Positions 1 through 9,495 are shown, counted from the first letter of the stretch. The stretch: 64,000 bases of DNA from Agromyces marinus (GCF_021442325.1 NZ_CP087879.1:1860001-1924000); one strand, 5' to 3'. A program made the numbers and translations. The notes: generated from the sequence alone by a model not told the origin.

Positions 1-490
1 TGGTGCCGACCTCGTTGTTCGCCCACAGCATCGTGACGAGGGCGACGGATGCCGCATCCCCCGCGAGCACCTCGGCGAGCGCGTCGACCCGCACCCGCCC
101 GACCGCGTCGAGCGGAACCTCGACGACCTCGGCGCCCTCGGCCGCGACGAGCCAGTCGACGGAATCGATCGTGGCGTGGTGCTCGCCCGCGGGCACGACG
201 ATGCGGCGCGCGCCGGTCTCGGCGCGGCGCCGCCAGTACAGCCCCTTGAGAGCGAGGTTGACCGCTTCGGTGCCGGTTCCGGTGAACACGACCTCGATGC
301 CGTCGGCGCCCAGCGTCGCGCCGATCTGCTCGCGGGCCTCCTCGAGTCGGCGCTTGGCATCCTGCCCGATGCTGTGGATCGACGCGGGGTTGCCGACGAG
401 GCGCAGCGCTTCGGTGACGGCGTCGATCGCCTCGGGCCGGAGCGGCGTCGTGGCGGCGTGGTCGAGGTAGACGGGGTCGCGGCCGAGCAC
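1..490 (-). CDS. Cysteine desulfurase (NifS/IscS-like), N-terminal part, cut by window edge
   Basis: A PLP-dependent class V aminotransferase that takes sulfur from cysteine for Fe-S clusters and thio-modified tRNA. The first 163 residues are visible. They open with VYLDHAATTPLRPEA, the classic start of the family, and continue with GNPASIHSIGQ and VVFTGTGTEAVNLALKG; the window ends at TMLWANNEVGT. The PLP lysine and the catalytic cysteine loop lie outside. The GTG start at 490 was chosen because GGAGG lies five bases upstream; an in-frame GTG at 496 overlaps that site. The gene diverges from glgX across a 50-bp gap. In actinobacteria such a gene often precedes mnmA, but that cannot be checked here. 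Confidence 0.9.
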   Translation of the reverse strand, partial: MLGRDPVYLDHAATTPLRPEAIDAVTEALRLVGNPASIHSIGQDAKRRLEEAREQIGATLGADGIEVVFTGTGTEAVNLALKGLYWRRRAETGARRIVVPAGEHHATIDSVDWLVAAEGAEVVEVPLDAVGRVRVDALAEVLAGDAASVALVTMLWANNEVGT

Positions 491-523
491 CTGCACCTCC
501 TGCCGGGAAGACGAAACCCTACC

Positions 524-538
524 GAACTACTGTAGTTC
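524..538. promoter_or_regulatory. Palindromic divergent promoter core between cysteine desulfurase and glgX
   Basis: GAACTAC-T-GTAGTTC is a perfect 7-bp inverted repeat around one base. It contains TACTGT on the plus strand (528-533), seven bases before the glgX ATG, and TACAGT on the minus strand (534-529), about 40 bases before the desulfurase GTG. Both fit a -10 hexamer, so two back-to-back promoters may share one element. glgX has no visible ribosome binding site and could be leaderless. A repressor operator is the alternative reading. Confidence 0.5.
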
Positions 539-540
539 GC

Positions 541-2682
541 ATGTGTCCGGCCGACTCCCTGCGCGAAGCCGTCCCCGTCCGTGAAGCGGATGCCGCTTCC
601 GCGCGCCCGCACACGGAAGATCCGTTGCGCGACCTCGGGGTCCGCACGCACGCGAACGGCGGCACGATCCGGGTGTGGTCGGCGAACGCGGCATCCGTCG
701 AACTCGTCGTCTTCGACCCGGCCGATCTCGAGCGCCCGATCGCACGGTCGCCGCTCGCGCGCGACGCGCACGGCGTGTGGGAGGCGCACTCCCCCGCGCT
801 CGTCGCGGGCGCCGTGTACGGCCTGCGCGTCGACGGGCCCGATGGCCCGCCGCACGCGTTCGACCCGGGCCGTGCCCTCCTCGACCCGTGGGCGCGCGGG
901 CTGCACCCTGCGGCCGACGGCACCTTCCGCGGGGTCGTGCTCGACCCGCTTGCCGAGGAGGGGTTCGACTGGGGCGGCGTCGGCAAGCCGCGCGTGCCGC
1001 TCGACCGCACGGTCGTGTACGAGACGCACCTCACCGGGTTCAGCAGGCTGAACGAACGCATCCCCGAGCCGCTGCGCGGCACCTACGCGGGGCTCGCGCA
1101 CGACGCATCCCTCGAGTACCTCACCGGTCTCGGCGTGACGACCATCGAACTCCTGCCCGTGCACGCGTTCGCGACCGAGGAATGGCTTCGCCGCAAGGGC
1201 CGCGCCAACTACTGGGGCTACAACACGGTCGGCTACTTCGCCCCGCACGCCCCGTACGCGAGCGCCGAGGCGCGGGCCGGCGGTGCGGCCGCGGTGCGGC
1301 ACGAGTTCGCCGGGATGGTGCGCCGCCTGCACGAGGCCGGCCTCGAGGTCGTGCTCGACGTCGTCTACAACCACACCGCCGAAGAGGGGCAGGGTGGCCC
1401 GACGCTGAGCCTGCGCGGCATCGACCAGGCCTCGTACTACCGGCACGACGCGCACGGCCGCCCCGTCGACACGACCGGGTGCGGCAACACGATCGACTTC
1501 GGAACGGATGCCGCGGTGCGGCTCGTGCTCGACTCGATGCGGTACTGGGCGGGCGAACTCCAGGTCGACGGGTTCCGGCTCGACCTCGCCGCCACGCTCG
1601 GCCGCGACGCGCACGGAACCTTCACCCCGGAGCATCCGCTCTTGCAGGGCATGCTCGACGACCCCGTCATCGGGGCGGGCAAGCTCATCGCGGAACCCTG
1701 GGACGTCGGCCCGTTCGGCTGGCAGACCGGCGGGTTCCCGCCCGGGTTCACCGAGTGGAACGACCGCTACCGCGACCGCATGCGCGACTTCTGGCTCGGC
1801 GACCTGCGCCGCGAACGGCACGGCGAACCGGGCAGCGGCATCGGCCGCTTCGCGACCCGGCTGGCCGGGTCGTCGAACACGTTCGCCGCCGACCGGGGCC
1901 CGCTCGCGAGCCTGAACTTCATCACCGCGCACGACGGGTTCACCCTCGCCGACCTCACCGCGTACGACGTCAAGCACAACGAGGCCAACGGCGAGCAGAA
2001 CCGCGACGGCACCGACCACAACAACTCCTACAACCACGGCGTCGAGGGCCCCACCGACGACGAGGGGGTGCGTGCGGCGCGTCGGCGCAGCATCCGCAAC
2101 CTGCTCGGAACCCTGCTGCTCTCGGCGGGCGTGCCGATGCTCACGGCCGGCGACGAGTACGGGCGCAGCCAGCACGGCAACAACAACGCGTACTGCCACG
2201 ACTCCGAACTCACCTGGCTCACGTGGGACGCCGCCGAACGCGACGCCGCCCTCGAGGCGACCACCCGGCACCTGCTGCGGCTGCGCCGCGAGAACCCGGC
2301 CCTGCGGCCGGAAGACTACGGGCGGCTCGGCGAGCACGTGCCGACCGCGTCGCAGATGGACTGGTACACGCCCGACGGCGACACCATGACGATCGACGAA
2401 TGGCACGACCCCTCCCGCCGCACCCTGCTGTTCCTGGCTGCGTCGACGCCCCGCACCGGAGGGTTCAACCGGGTGCTGCTCGTCGTGCACGCCTCCGAGA
2501 CGCCCGCCGACGTGCTGCTGCCGACCCACCCGGGCGTCGACGCGTACGAACTGCTGTGGGATTCCGGCGACGAGGCGCCGGGCGACGGGCTCGGCACCCG
2601 CGAGGCGCCTGGGGCTCGCGTCGCCGTGGCGCCGCAGTCGATGCGGCTCTACCGTGCCCACGGCGGATTGCGAGCCGCCTGA
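541..2682 (+). CDS. glgX: Glycogen debranching enzyme GlgX (GH13 isoamylase type)
   Basis: Hydrolyses alpha-1,6 branches of glycogen limit dextrins in the cytoplasm. 713 residues, normal for GlgX. An N-terminal CBM48-like region (about 30-150, IRVWSANAASVELVVF) is followed by a GH13 barrel with VVLDVVYNHT, DGFRLDLAATLG (nucleophile Asp), LIAEPWDVG (acid/base Glu) and FITAHDGFTL (third Asp). The ATG at 541 is taken because the palindromic promoter ends three bases before it. glgE and glgB lie a short way downstream on the same strand, forming an alpha-glucan locus. The C-terminus overlaps nothing; ybaK follows after 19 bp. Confidence 0.95.
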   Translation: MCPADSLREAVPVREADAASARPHTEDPLRDLGVRTHANGGTIRVWSANAASVELVVFDPADLERPIARSPLARDAHGVWEAHSPALVAGAVYGLRVDGPDGPPHAFDPGRALLDPWARGLHPAADGTFRGVVLDPLAEEGFDWGGVGKPRVPLDRTVVYETHLTGFSRLNERIPEPLRGTYAGLAHDASLEYLTGLGVTTIELLPVHAFATEEWLRRKGRANYWGYNTVGYFAPHAPYASAEARAGGAAAVRHEFAGMVRRLHEAGLEVVLDVVYNHTAEEGQGGPTLSLRGIDQASYYRHDAHGRPVDTTGCGNTIDFGTDAAVRLVLDSMRYWAGELQVDGFRLDLAATLGRDAHGTFTPEHPLLQGMLDDPVIGAGKLIAEPWDVGPFGWQTGGFPPGFTEWNDRYRDRMRDFWLGDLRRERHGEPGSGIGRFATRLAGSSNTFAADRGPLASLNFITAHDGFTLADLTAYDVKHNEANGEQNRDGTDHNNSYNHGVEGPTDDEGVRAARRRSIRNLLGTLLLSAGVPMLTAGDEYGRSQHGNNNAYCHDSELTWLTWDAAERDAALEATTRHLLRLRRENPALRPEDYGRLGEHVPTASQMDWYTPDGDTMTIDEWHDPSRRTLLFLAASTPRTGGFNRVLLVVHASETPADVLLPTHPGVDAYELLWDSGDEAPGDGLGTREAPGARVAVAPQSMRLYRAHGGLRAA

Positions 2683-2701
2683 TGAGCGGGCTGGTGCGCT
2701 G

Positions 2702-3199
2702 ATGGCCGGGCGAGCGGATGCCGCGGCCGGTACCCCCGCGACGCTCGCGCTCACCCGGGCCGGGGTGCCGTTCACGGCCCACCCCTACGAGCACGACCCG
2801 CGCGCGGCGGCCTACGGGCTCGAGGCCGCGGAGAAGCTCGGCGTCGAACCCGACCGCGTCTTCAAGACCCTGCTCGCGAACGTCGACGGCGCGCTCGCGG
2901 TCGGTATCGTCCCGGTCGCCGACCAGCTCGACCTGAAGGCGCTCGCCGCGGCGCTCGGCGGCAAGCGCGCCGAGATGGCCGACCCGTCGCTCGCCGAGCG
3001 CAAGACGGGCTACGTCGTCGGCGGCATCAGCCCGATCGGGCAGAAGACGGCGCTGCCGACCGTGCTCGACGAGTCCGCGATCCTGTTCGAGACCATCCTC
3101 GTCTCCGGCGGGCGCCGCGGCCTCGACCTCGAACTCGCCCCCGACGACCTGATCGCGGTCACCTCCGCCCGCTACGCTCCCATCGCCCGCGCCCGCTGA
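2702..3199 (+). CDS. ybaK: YbaK/EbsC-type aminoacyl-tRNA deacylase
   Basis: A small editing enzyme of the YbaK/ProX superfamily; members hydrolyse Cys-tRNA(Pro) or similar mischarged tRNAs. 165 residues, the usual size. The family pattern is clear: VFKTLLANVDG (functional Lys), VPVADQLDLKALAAALGGKRAEMA and YVVGGISPIGQK near the C-terminal third. The ATG at 2702 (MAGRAD) gives the family-like N-terminus; a longer reading would run back into the end of glgX. It shares no obvious pathway with the flanking glucan genes and is probably only positionally linked. Confidence 0.9.
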   Translation: MAGRADAAAGTPATLALTRAGVPFTAHPYEHDPRAAAYGLEAAEKLGVEPDRVFKTLLANVDGALAVGIVPVADQLDLKALAAALGGKRAEMADPSLAERKTGYVVGGISPIGQKTALPTVLDESAILFETILVSGGRRGLDLELAPDDLIAVTSARYAPIARAR

Positions 3200-3261
3200 C
3201 GCCGTGCCGGGGGCTCTCGCGTCGGGCAGCGCGCGCTATTGGGCAACCTCACGCGCTGGTC

Positions 3262-3321
3262 TGCGCCAGTTCCCGCGTGCTGCGCCACGTGTGGTGGCGC
3301 GACCGCCGCGAAGTGGCGCAA
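3262..3321. repeat. Short TGCGCCA repeats, small inverted block upstream of the YjbR-like gene
   Basis: TGCGCCA occurs at 3262 and 3281 on the plus strand. Its reverse complement follows at about 3294 and 3313 (TGGCGC, GTGGCGCAA). The two halves meet near a CACGTG at 3287-3292. This is a miniature version of the larger block at 3848-4153 on the other side of the same gene. Confidence 0.75.
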
Positions 3322-3404
3322 TCGGGGCCGCCCCGGGTGGGAACCCGCCCGCCGCAACCCGCATCCGACACGATCGCCGCGTCGACCCCGCCGTCGCCGC
3401 GGAG

Positions 3405-3410
3405 TAGCGT
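3405..3410 (+). promoter_or_regulatory. Putative -10 (TAGCGT) of a leaderless promoter
   Basis: TAGCGT ends seven bases before the ATG at 3418 and no Shine-Dalgarno sequence is present. This is the usual layout of actinobacterial leaderless genes. The same hexamer recurs before narK and nirD. Confidence 0.45.
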
Positions 3411-3417
3411 GGTGCGC

Positions 3418-3822
3418 ATGCTCGCGCTCGACGACGTGGCACGCATCGCACTCGCGCTTCCGCAGACCGAGGAGGTCGTGGAAGGGCACCGGGGCGGTCG
3501 GGCGTGGCGCACGAAGAACGGCATGTTCGTGTGGGAGCGCGGCCCGACGGGTGCAGATCTCACCGCGCTGGATGCCGCGGGCCGCGAGTGGCCGGACGGC
3601 GCGGTCGTCGGCATCCGCACCGACGGGCTCCACACCAAGGAGGCGCTGCTCGAGGCGAACCCGGACTGCCTCTTCACGATCCCGCACTTCGACGGCTACC
3701 CGGCGGTGCTCGTGCGACTCGACCGGGTCGATCCGGCCCTGCTGCGCGAACTCATCGTCGACGCCTGGCTGGACCGGGCCCCGAAGCGCGTCGCGCGCGA
3801 GTACCTCGCCGCCGAACGCTGA
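3418..3822 (+). CDS. MmcQ/YjbR family protein
   Basis: A 134-residue cytoplasmic protein of the MmcQ/YjbR fold, a double-wing-like domain of uncertain biological role. Family marks are the opening LDDVARIALALPQTEE, WRTKNGMFVWER, CLFTIPHFDGYPAVLVRLDRVD and the closing LIVDAWLDRAPKRVAREY. The ATG at 3418 starts the family-typical N-terminus and sits seven bases after a -10-like TAGCGT. The gene is flanked on both sides by blocks of TGCGCCAC-type repeats that occur nowhere else I noticed in the window. Confidence 0.85.
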   Translation: MLALDDVARIALALPQTEEVVEGHRGGRAWRTKNGMFVWERGPTGADLTALDAAGREWPDGAVVGIRTDGLHTKEALLEANPDCLFTIPHFDGYPAVLVRLDRVDPALLRELIVDAWLDRAPKRVAREYLAAER

Positions 3823-3847
3823 CGCGCGCGCTTGCGGCCCGGCGCAC

Positions 3848-4153
3848 TGCGCCACTTCGCGCGCGCTGCGCCACCTCCCGGTACGGCTCCGCCGCACCTC
3901 CCGCGCCCGGGTATGCGCCACCTCTCGTGCGCTGCGTCACCTCGCGCTCGGGTCTGCGCCAGCTCCCGCACGCTGAGCCACCTCGCGCTCGGGTCTGCGC
4001 CACTTTCCGCGCACTGCACCACGTGAACTGGCGCGACGTGCACGAAGTGGCGCAACGGCGACGCGCACGAAGTGGCGCAAGGCGACGTGCACGAGGTGGC
4101 GCAAAGGCGACGCGCGCGAGGTGGCGCAAAGGCGACGCACACGAGGCGGCGCA
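3848..4153. repeat. Large inverted block of TGCGCCAC-type short repeats (non-coding, fills the 405-bp gap)
   Basis: The gap 3823-4227 holds no credible gene. About eight plus-strand copies of TGCGCCAC or close variants (3848, 3867, 3914, 3933, 3954, 3974, 3995, 4015) run at roughly 20-bp steps. Then come about six reverse-complement copies (GTGGCGCAA, near 4029, 4048, 4072, 4097, 4120, 4145) at roughly 24-bp steps. The halves meet at CACGTG (4020-4025). Open frames through it translate to low-complexity peptides and were discarded. It may form a large imperfect cruciform or RNA hairpin and end transcription before glgE. Confidence 0.85.
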
Positions 4154-4215
4154 ATCGGGCCGCGCGGATCGGCAGGGACCGCGCCCACGACCTGCCGCTC
4201 GCGCCGCATCCCCGC

Positions 4216-4221
4216 TACGGT
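4216..4221 (+). promoter_or_regulatory. Putative -10 (TACGGT) for glgE, leaderless
   Basis: TACGGT ends six bases before the GTG at 4228, with no ribosome binding site between. This suggests a leaderless glgE-glgB transcript starting just after the repeat block. Confidence 0.4.
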
Positions 4222-4227
4222 CGGAAC

Positions 4228-6255
4228 GTGACACGTCGCCCCGCACCTGCCGGCCGTATCCCCGTGACCCGGCTCACGCCCGCCACGCCCGATCCGCGCT
4301 GGAACGCGAAGGCGTTCGCCGGGGAGGTCGTGCCGTTCGGTGCGACCGTATTCCGTGAGGGGCATGATCGGGTCGGCGCGATGCTCGTGCTCACGGGCCC
4401 GGGCGGTACGACGCAGCGGCACCGCATGCTCGCCGGTGCGCCGGGCACCGACCGGTGGGAGGCTCAGGTGCGCCTCGACGAGGTCGGCGTGTGGCGCTGG
4501 CACGTGACCGGGTTCGGCGACGAGATCGCCACGTGGGCGCACGACGCCGCGGTCAAGGTCGATGCGGGCGTCGACGTCGACCTCATGTACGAGATCGGCG
4601 CACGCCTCGCCGAACGCGCCGCCGCCGAGACCGACCGGACCGCCGCCGTCCGGAAACGGCTGGCCGCGTGGGCGGCGGCACTGAGGGAGACGGATGCCGC
4701 GGCATCCGCTCGACGGGCCTTGATCGACGATCCCGTCCTGGCCGAATTCGATGCGCGCCCGCTCGCGCGCCTCACGACCGATTCCGATGAGCACGAGTTC
4801 GTCGTCGAGCGCCGCCGCGCGGGCGTCGGCTCCTGGTACGAGTTCTTCCCCCGCTCCGAGGGCGCCAGAAAGCTCAAGGACGGCTCGTGGAAGTCGGGCA
4901 CATTCCGCACCGCGCAGAAGCGGCTCGACGGCATCGCCGCGATGGGCTTCGACGTGGTCTACCTGCCGCCGATCCACCCCATCGGCCGCACCCACCGCAA
5001 GGGGCCGAACAACACCCTGAACGCCGGGCCGGGCGACCCCGGCTCGCCGTGGGCGATCGGCGGCGCCCTCGCCGACGGCACGGCCGGTGGCCACGACGCC
5101 GTGCACCCCGACCTCGGCACGCTCGCCGACTTCCGTGCGTTCGTTCGCCGCGCGACCGCGCTCGGCATCGAGGTCGCCCTCGACCTCGCCCTGCAGGCCT
5201 CTCCCGACCACCCGTGGGTGACCGAGCACCCCGAATGGTTCACGACCCTGCCCGACGGCACGATCGCCTACGCCGAGAACCCGCCGAAGAAGTACCAGGA
5301 CATCTACCCGATCGACTTCGACCAGGACTTCGAGGGGCTTCTCGCCGAGGTGACCCGCATCGTGCGCCACTGGATGAAGCAGGGCGTGCGCATCTTCCGC
5401 GTCGACAACCCGCACACCAAGCCGCTCATGTTCTGGGAACGACTCATCGGCGACATCAACGCCACCGACCCCGACGTGGTGTTCCTCGCCGAGGCGTTCA
5501 CCCGCCCTGCGATGATGCAGGCACTCGCGATGGTCGGCTTCCAGCAGTCGTACTCGTACTTCACCTGGCGCAACACGAAGGCCGAGCTCGAGGAGTTCCT
5601 CACGAGCGTCACGCGCGAGACCGCGGACTTCATGCGGCCCAACCTGTTCGTGAACACCCCCGACATCCTCACCGAGTACCTCCAGTTCGGCGGGCCGGCC
5701 GCGTTCACCGTGCGCGCCACGATCGCCGCGACCGCGGGCGCCACCTGGGGCGTCTACTCGGGCTTCGAACTCTTCGAGTCCGTCGCCCGACCCGGCGCCG
5801 AAGAGGCGATCGACAACGAGAAGTACGAGGTCAAGCCGCGCGACTTCGCGAAGGCCGAAGCGGATGGCGCGTCGCTCGCGCTCTACCTCGGCATCCTGAA
5901 CCGCATCCGCGCCGAGCATCCCGCACTGGGGCAGCTGCGCAACCTCGCGTTCCACTGGAGCGACGACGACTCCGTGCTGGTCTACTCCAAGCACCTCGAG
6001 AGCCGGTTCATCGACGGGCGCGCCGACGACGAGCACGACACGATCCTCGTCGTCGCGAACGTCGACTCCCACTCCGTGCGCGAGACGACCGTGCACCTCG
6101 ACCTCGCCGCGATCGACCTGCCCGAGGGCGCTTCCTTCGAGGTCGAGGACCTCGTGACCGGCGAGCGTTGGACGTGGGGCGAGCACAACTACGTGCGCCT
6201 CGACGCGTTCACCCAGCCGGTGCACGTCCTCCGCGTGATCCGAGGTGCGCGATGA
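4228..6255 (+). CDS. glgE: Alpha-1,4-glucan:maltose-1-phosphate maltosyltransferase GlgE
   Basis: Transfers maltosyl units from maltose-1-phosphate to growing alpha-1,4-glucan, the actinobacterial GlgE route. 675 residues from the GTG at 4228, which yields the family-type opening [10 protein letters not shown] a little inside. The N-terminal domain has [14 protein letters not shown]. The GH13_3 barrel shows the catalytic set [11 protein letters not shown] (nucleophile Asp), [11 protein letters not shown] (acid/base Glu) and [14 protein letters not shown] (Asp). The stop overlaps the glgB start by ATGA, so the two are translationally coupled. Long frames in other registers across this gene are shadows. 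Confidence 0.95.
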   Translation: MTRRPAPAGRIPVTRLTPATPDPRWNAKAFAGEVVPFGATVFREGHDRVGAMLVLTGPGGTTQRHRMLAGAPGTDRWEAQVRLDEVGVWRWHVTGFGDEIATWAHDAAVKVDAGVDVDLMYEIGARLAERAAAETDRTAAVRKRLAAWAAALRETDAAASARRALIDDPVLAEFDARPLARLTTDSDEHEFVVERRRAGVGSWYEFFPRSEGARKLKDGSWKSGTFRTAQKRLDGIAAMGFDVVYLPPIHPIGRTHRKGPNNTLNAGPGDPGSPWAIGGALADGTAGGHDAVHPDLGTLADFRAFVRRATALGIEVALDLALQASPDHPWVTEHPEWFTTLPDGTIAYAENPPKKYQDIYPIDFDQDFEGLLAEVTRIVRHWMKQGVRIFRVDNPHTKPLMFWERLIGDINATDPDVVFLAEAFTRPAMMQALAMVGFQQSYSYFTWRNTKAELEEFLTSVTRETADFMRPNLFVNTPDILTEYLQFGGPAAFTVRATIAATAGATWGVYSGFELFESVARPGAEEAIDNEKYEVKPRDFAKAEADGASLALYLGILNRIRAEHPALGQLRNLAFHWSDDDSVLVYSKHLESRFIDGRADDEHDTILVVANVDSHSVRETTVHLDLAAIDLPEGASFEVEDLVTGERWTWGEHNYVRLDAFTQPVHVLRVIRGAR

Positions 6256-8468
6256 CCGCCGAAGTGACCCCCGCGACCCCGCCGGCCGTCCCCGACGACG
6301 TGCTCCGCGCGGTCGCGGAGGGCCGCCACCACGACCCGCACGCTGTGCTCGGCCAGCACGGATTCGACGTCGCCGGCGAAGCCGGCACGCACACCGTCAT
6401 CCGCGTGCGACGGCCGCTCGCGGCATCCGTCTTCACCCTGCTCGACGACGGAACCGAGCTGCCCCTCGGGCACGTCGCGCACGGCATCTGGGCGGGCGCC
6501 GGCAGGTTCGGCCCCACCGGGTACCGGGTGCTCGCGAGGTACCCCGACGGCACGGAGTGGACGGCCGACGACCCGTACCGGTTCGCGCCGACCATCGGCG
6601 ACCTCGACCTGCACCTCATCGACGAGGGCCGCCACGAGGAGCTCTGGCGCGTGCTCGGCGCCCACCGCCGCGAGCACGACTCCCCCGCCGGACGCATCCA
6701 CGGCGTCGCCTTCACGGTGTGGGCGCCGCGCGCCCGGGCCGTGCGCGTCGTCGGCGACTTCAACCGCTGGGACGGCGCCGGGCATGCGATGCGCTCGATG
6801 GGCGCGAGCGGCGTGTGGGAGCTGTTCGTGCCGGGCGTCGAGGCCGGCACGGCGTACAAGTTCGAGATCCACACCGCCACCGGCGACTGGCTCGTCAAGG
6901 CCGACCCCATGGCGCGCCGGGCCGAGATCGCCCCCGCGACGGCGTCGATCGTCGAGTCGAGCACGTACGAGTGGGGCGACGGCGAGTGGATGTCGCGGCG
7001 AGCCGCCGCGAACCCGCACGAGTTGCCGATGAGCGTCTACGAACTCCACGTCGGCTCGTGGCGACCCGGCAAGGGCTACCGCGACATCGCCGACGAACTC
7101 ATCGAGTACGTGCAGTGGCTCGGATACACGCACGTCGAGTTCCTGCCCCTCGCCGAGCACCCGTTCGGCGGGTCGTGGGGGTACCAGGTCACCGGCTACT
7201 ACGCCGCGACCAGCCGCTTCGGCTCACCCGACGACCTCAGGCACCTCATCGACCGCCTCCACCGGGCGGGCATCGGCGTCATCATGGACTGGGTGCCCGG
7301 CCACTTCCCGAAGGACGACTGGGCCCTCGCCCGCTTCGACGGCGAACCGCTCTACGAGCACGCCGACCCGCGGCGCGGCGAACAGCAGGACTGGGGCACG
7401 CTCGTCTTCGACTACGGCAACCCGCGCGTGCGGAACTTCCTCGTCGCGAACGCCCTGTTCTGGCTGGAGGAGATGCACGTCGACGGACTGCGGGTCGACG
7501 CCGTGGCATCCATGCTCTACCTCGACTACTCGCGCGAGGACGGCGAGTGGGCGCCCAACGTGCACGGCGGCCGCGAGCACCTCGAGGCGATCGCATTCCT
7601 GCAGGAGACGACCGCGACCGCGTACAAGCGCAACCCCGGCATCGTCGTCATCGCCGAGGAGTCGACCTCGTGGCCCGGCGTCACCGCCCCGACCGAGTCG
7701 GGCGGCCTCGGGTTCGGCTACAAGTGGAACATGGGGTGGATGCACGACACCCTGCAGTACGTCCAGCGCGACCCCGTGCACCGTGCGCACCACCACGGCG
7801 AACTCACGTTCTCGTTCCAGTACGCGTTCAGCGAGCACTTCATCCTGCCGATCAGCCACGACGAGGTCGTGCACGGCAAGGGGTCGCTCGTGCGCAAGAT
7901 GCCCGGCGACCACTGGCAGCAACTCGCGACCACGCGCGCCTACCTCGCGTTCATGTGGGCGCACCCCGGCAAGCAACTGCTGTTCATGGGGCAGGAGTTC
8001 GGGCAGCTCTCCGAATGGAGCGAAGAGCGCGGCCTCGACTGGTGGATCCTCGACCAGCCGAGCCACCGGCAGCTCGCCGAACTCGTCGGAACGCTGAACC
8101 GCACCTACCGTGCGATGCCGGCGCTGTGGCAGCTCGACGACGACTCCGACGGGTTCGACTGGGTCGAGGGCGGCGCCGCCGACCGGAACGTCATCGCCTT
8201 CCTCCGCTACGACCGCGAGCGGCGGCCCCTGCTGTGCGTCGTGAACTTCGCCGGGCGCCCGCACGAAGGCGTGCGGCTCGGCCTGCCGTTCGCGGGGCGC
8301 TGGCGCGAGGTGCTCAACACGGATGCCGCGGAGTTCGGCGGCTCGGGCGTGGGCAACCTCGGCGGGGTGGATGCAACGGGCGAGCCGTGGTCGGGCAAGC
8401 CCGCGTCGGCGGTGTTCACCCTGCCGCCGCTCGGCGCGCTGTGGTTCGCACCGGACGCAGCGGGCTGA
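6252..8468 (+). CDS. glgB: 1,4-alpha-glucan branching enzyme GlgB
   Basis: Introduces alpha-1,6 branches into linear glucan and completes the GlgE pathway. 738 residues with two N-terminal carbohydrate-binding modules (about 20-110 and 135-235; [22 protein letters not shown]) and a GH13_9 barrel: [29 protein letters not shown] (nucleophile Asp), [15 protein letters not shown] (Glu) and [14 protein letters not shown] (Asp). The start ATG shares the sequence ATGA with the end of glgE. It is followed by a 16-bp tandem repeat and then a convergent gene. Confidence 0.97.
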   Translation: MTAEVTPATPPAVPDDVLRAVAEGRHHDPHAVLGQHGFDVAGEAGTHTVIRVRRPLAASVFTLLDDGTELPLGHVAHGIWAGAGRFGPTGYRVLARYPDGTEWTADDPYRFAPTIGDLDLHLIDEGRHEELWRVLGAHRREHDSPAGRIHGVAFTVWAPRARAVRVVGDFNRWDGAGHAMRSMGASGVWELFVPGVEAGTAYKFEIHTATGDWLVKADPMARRAEIAPATASIVESSTYEWGDGEWMSRRAAANPHELPMSVYELHVGSWRPGKGYRDIADELIEYVQWLGYTHVEFLPLAEHPFGGSWGYQVTGYYAATSRFGSPDDLRHLIDRLHRAGIGVIMDWVPGHFPKDDWALARFDGEPLYEHADPRRGEQQDWGTLVFDYGNPRVRNFLVANALFWLEEMHVDGLRVDAVASMLYLDYSREDGEWAPNVHGGREHLEAIAFLQETTATAYKRNPGIVVIAEESTSWPGVTAPTESGGLGFGYKWNMGWMHDTLQYVQRDPVHRAHHHGELTFSFQYAFSEHFILPISHDEVVHGKGSLVRKMPGDHWQQLATTRAYLAFMWAHPGKQLLFMGQEFGQLSEWSEERGLDWWILDQPSHRQLAELVGTLNRTYRAMPALWQLDDDSDGFDWVEGGAADRNVIAFLRYDRERRPLLCVVNFAGRPHEGVRLGLPFAGRWREVLNTDAAEFGGSGVGNLGGVDATGEPWSGKPASAVFTLPPLGALWFAPDAAG

Positions 8469-8494
8469 GCGGACCGCTCAGGTCACCGGCGACT

Positions 8495-8558
8495 CGGTAC
8501 GGCAGCAACGCGGTACGGCAGCAACGCGGTACGGCAGCGACTCAGTACAGCAGCGACG
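8495..8558. repeat. 16-bp tandem repeat, four copies
   Basis: Two identical copies of CGGTACGGCAGCAACG (8495-8510, 8511-8526) are followed by two diverged copies (8527-8542, 8543-8558). The array lies between convergent glgB and the thioredoxin-like gene, and its last copy supplies that gene's final codons and stop. Four copies without spacers rule out a CRISPR. Confidence 0.9.
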
Positions 8559-9495
8559 CCAGGCGTCCGCGCGCCGCACCGACGCGAGCGTCATCGACGC
8601 CCACGACCAGGAACAGCTCGAGCAGGCGCTCGCGCACGAGGTTCTTCCCGTCGGCGTCGAGCGTGGGGAACAGGTCGAGCAGGCGTTCGAACGCGTCCTC
8701 GACATGACCGCCGGACAGATCGAGATCGGCGACGTCGAGCTGCGCGGCGAGCACGCCCGGCTCCGACGCCGCACGATTCCGGATCTCGTCGAGGGTCTTG
8801 CCCTGCAGCCGTCCGAGCAGGTTGGCCTGCGCGAGACCGGCCACCGCGAGCTCGTCGCGGGGGTCCTGCGCGATCGCGGTCCGGTACGCGGATGCCGCGG
8901 CCTCGTAGTCGCCACGGCTGATCGCGTCGAACGCCTCCTGGTGCAACGGCGGCAACGGCTCCTCCGCCGGCGCCTCGTCGGCGGCGTCGCCGCCGGACTC
9001 CCCCTCGGGCGCGGGCACACGGCCCGTCACCCCGTTGCGCTCGGCGACCTCGAGGAGCTGGTCGAAGACCTGGTCGATGACCTCGTCGGGCTGCACGCCC
9101 TGGAAGAGCGGCACGGGCTGGCCGGCGACGAGCGCGACGACGGTCGGGATGGCCTGCGCCTGCAGCGCCTGGACGAGCTGCGGGCTGCGGTCGGCGTCGG
9201 CCGGGGCGAGCACGAGTCGTCCTTCGCGGGCGTTCACGAGCTTCTCGAGCGATGCGACCAGCTGGGCCGACTGCTCGCTCCACGACGCCCACAGCGCGAC
9301 CACGACGGGCACCGTGCGGGACAGCTCGACCACCTGCCCGAAGCTCTGATCGTCGACCTCGGCGACGTAGCCGCCGCCCCCGGGCGCCGCGCCCGCGGCA
9401 TCCGTCGGTCGACGCTCGTCGCGGTGGACGAGCGAAGACAGGTCGATGGCACCGCGCAGGTTCGCGGGCTCGTTGGGCGGGAACGCGTTCGTCAC
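8542..9495 (-). CDS. Thioredoxin-fold/TPR protein (YbbN/CnoX-like), redox motif lost
   Basis: 317 residues. A thioredoxin-like domain (about 45-150; VVVALWASWSEQSAQL, VLAPADADRSPQLVQALQAQAIPTVVAL) is followed by a helical TPR-type half (YEAAASAYRTAIAQDPRDELAVAGLAQANLLGR). The place of the CXXC motif reads SEQS, so it cannot do dithiol chemistry; like YbbN it is probably a co-chaperone or holdase. The GTG start overlaps the preceding stop by GTGA, placing it in an operon with the membrane protein upstream. The C-terminal codons fall inside a 16-bp tandem repeat, so the tail may vary between strains. Confidence 0.85.
   Translation of the reverse strand: MTNAFPPNEPANLRGAIDLSSLVHRDERRPTDAAGAAPGGGGYVAEVDDQSFGQVVELSRTVPVVVALWASWSEQSAQLVASLEKLVNAREGRLVLAPADADRSPQLVQALQAQAIPTVVALVAGQPVPLFQGVQPDEVIDQVFDQLLEVAERNGVTGRVPAPEGESGGDAADEAPAEEPLPPLHQEAFDAISRGDYEAAASAYRTAIAQDPRDELAVAGLAQANLLGRLQGKTLDEIRNRAASEPGVLAAQLDVADLDLSGGHVEDAFERLLDLFPTLDADGKNLVRERLLELFLVVGVDDARVGAARGRLASLLY

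Noticed and set aside
3848..4153. CRISPR array
   Set aside because: Copies are short, diverged, in both orientations, without unique spacers or cas genes.
3937..6225. Long minus-strand frame opposite glgE (762 codons)
   Set aside because: Antisense shadow from high third-position GC; glgE on the plus strand has full catalytic motifs.
4887..6251. Plus-strand frame reading through glgE in another register before glgB
   Set aside because: Arg/Pro-rich translation typical of a shifted frame; glgB begins at the ATGA overlap at 6252.
8495..8558. CRISPR or attachment site
   Set aside because: Direct tandem 16-mers without spacers, no integrase nearby; xerC at 21890 is the housekeeping recombinase.
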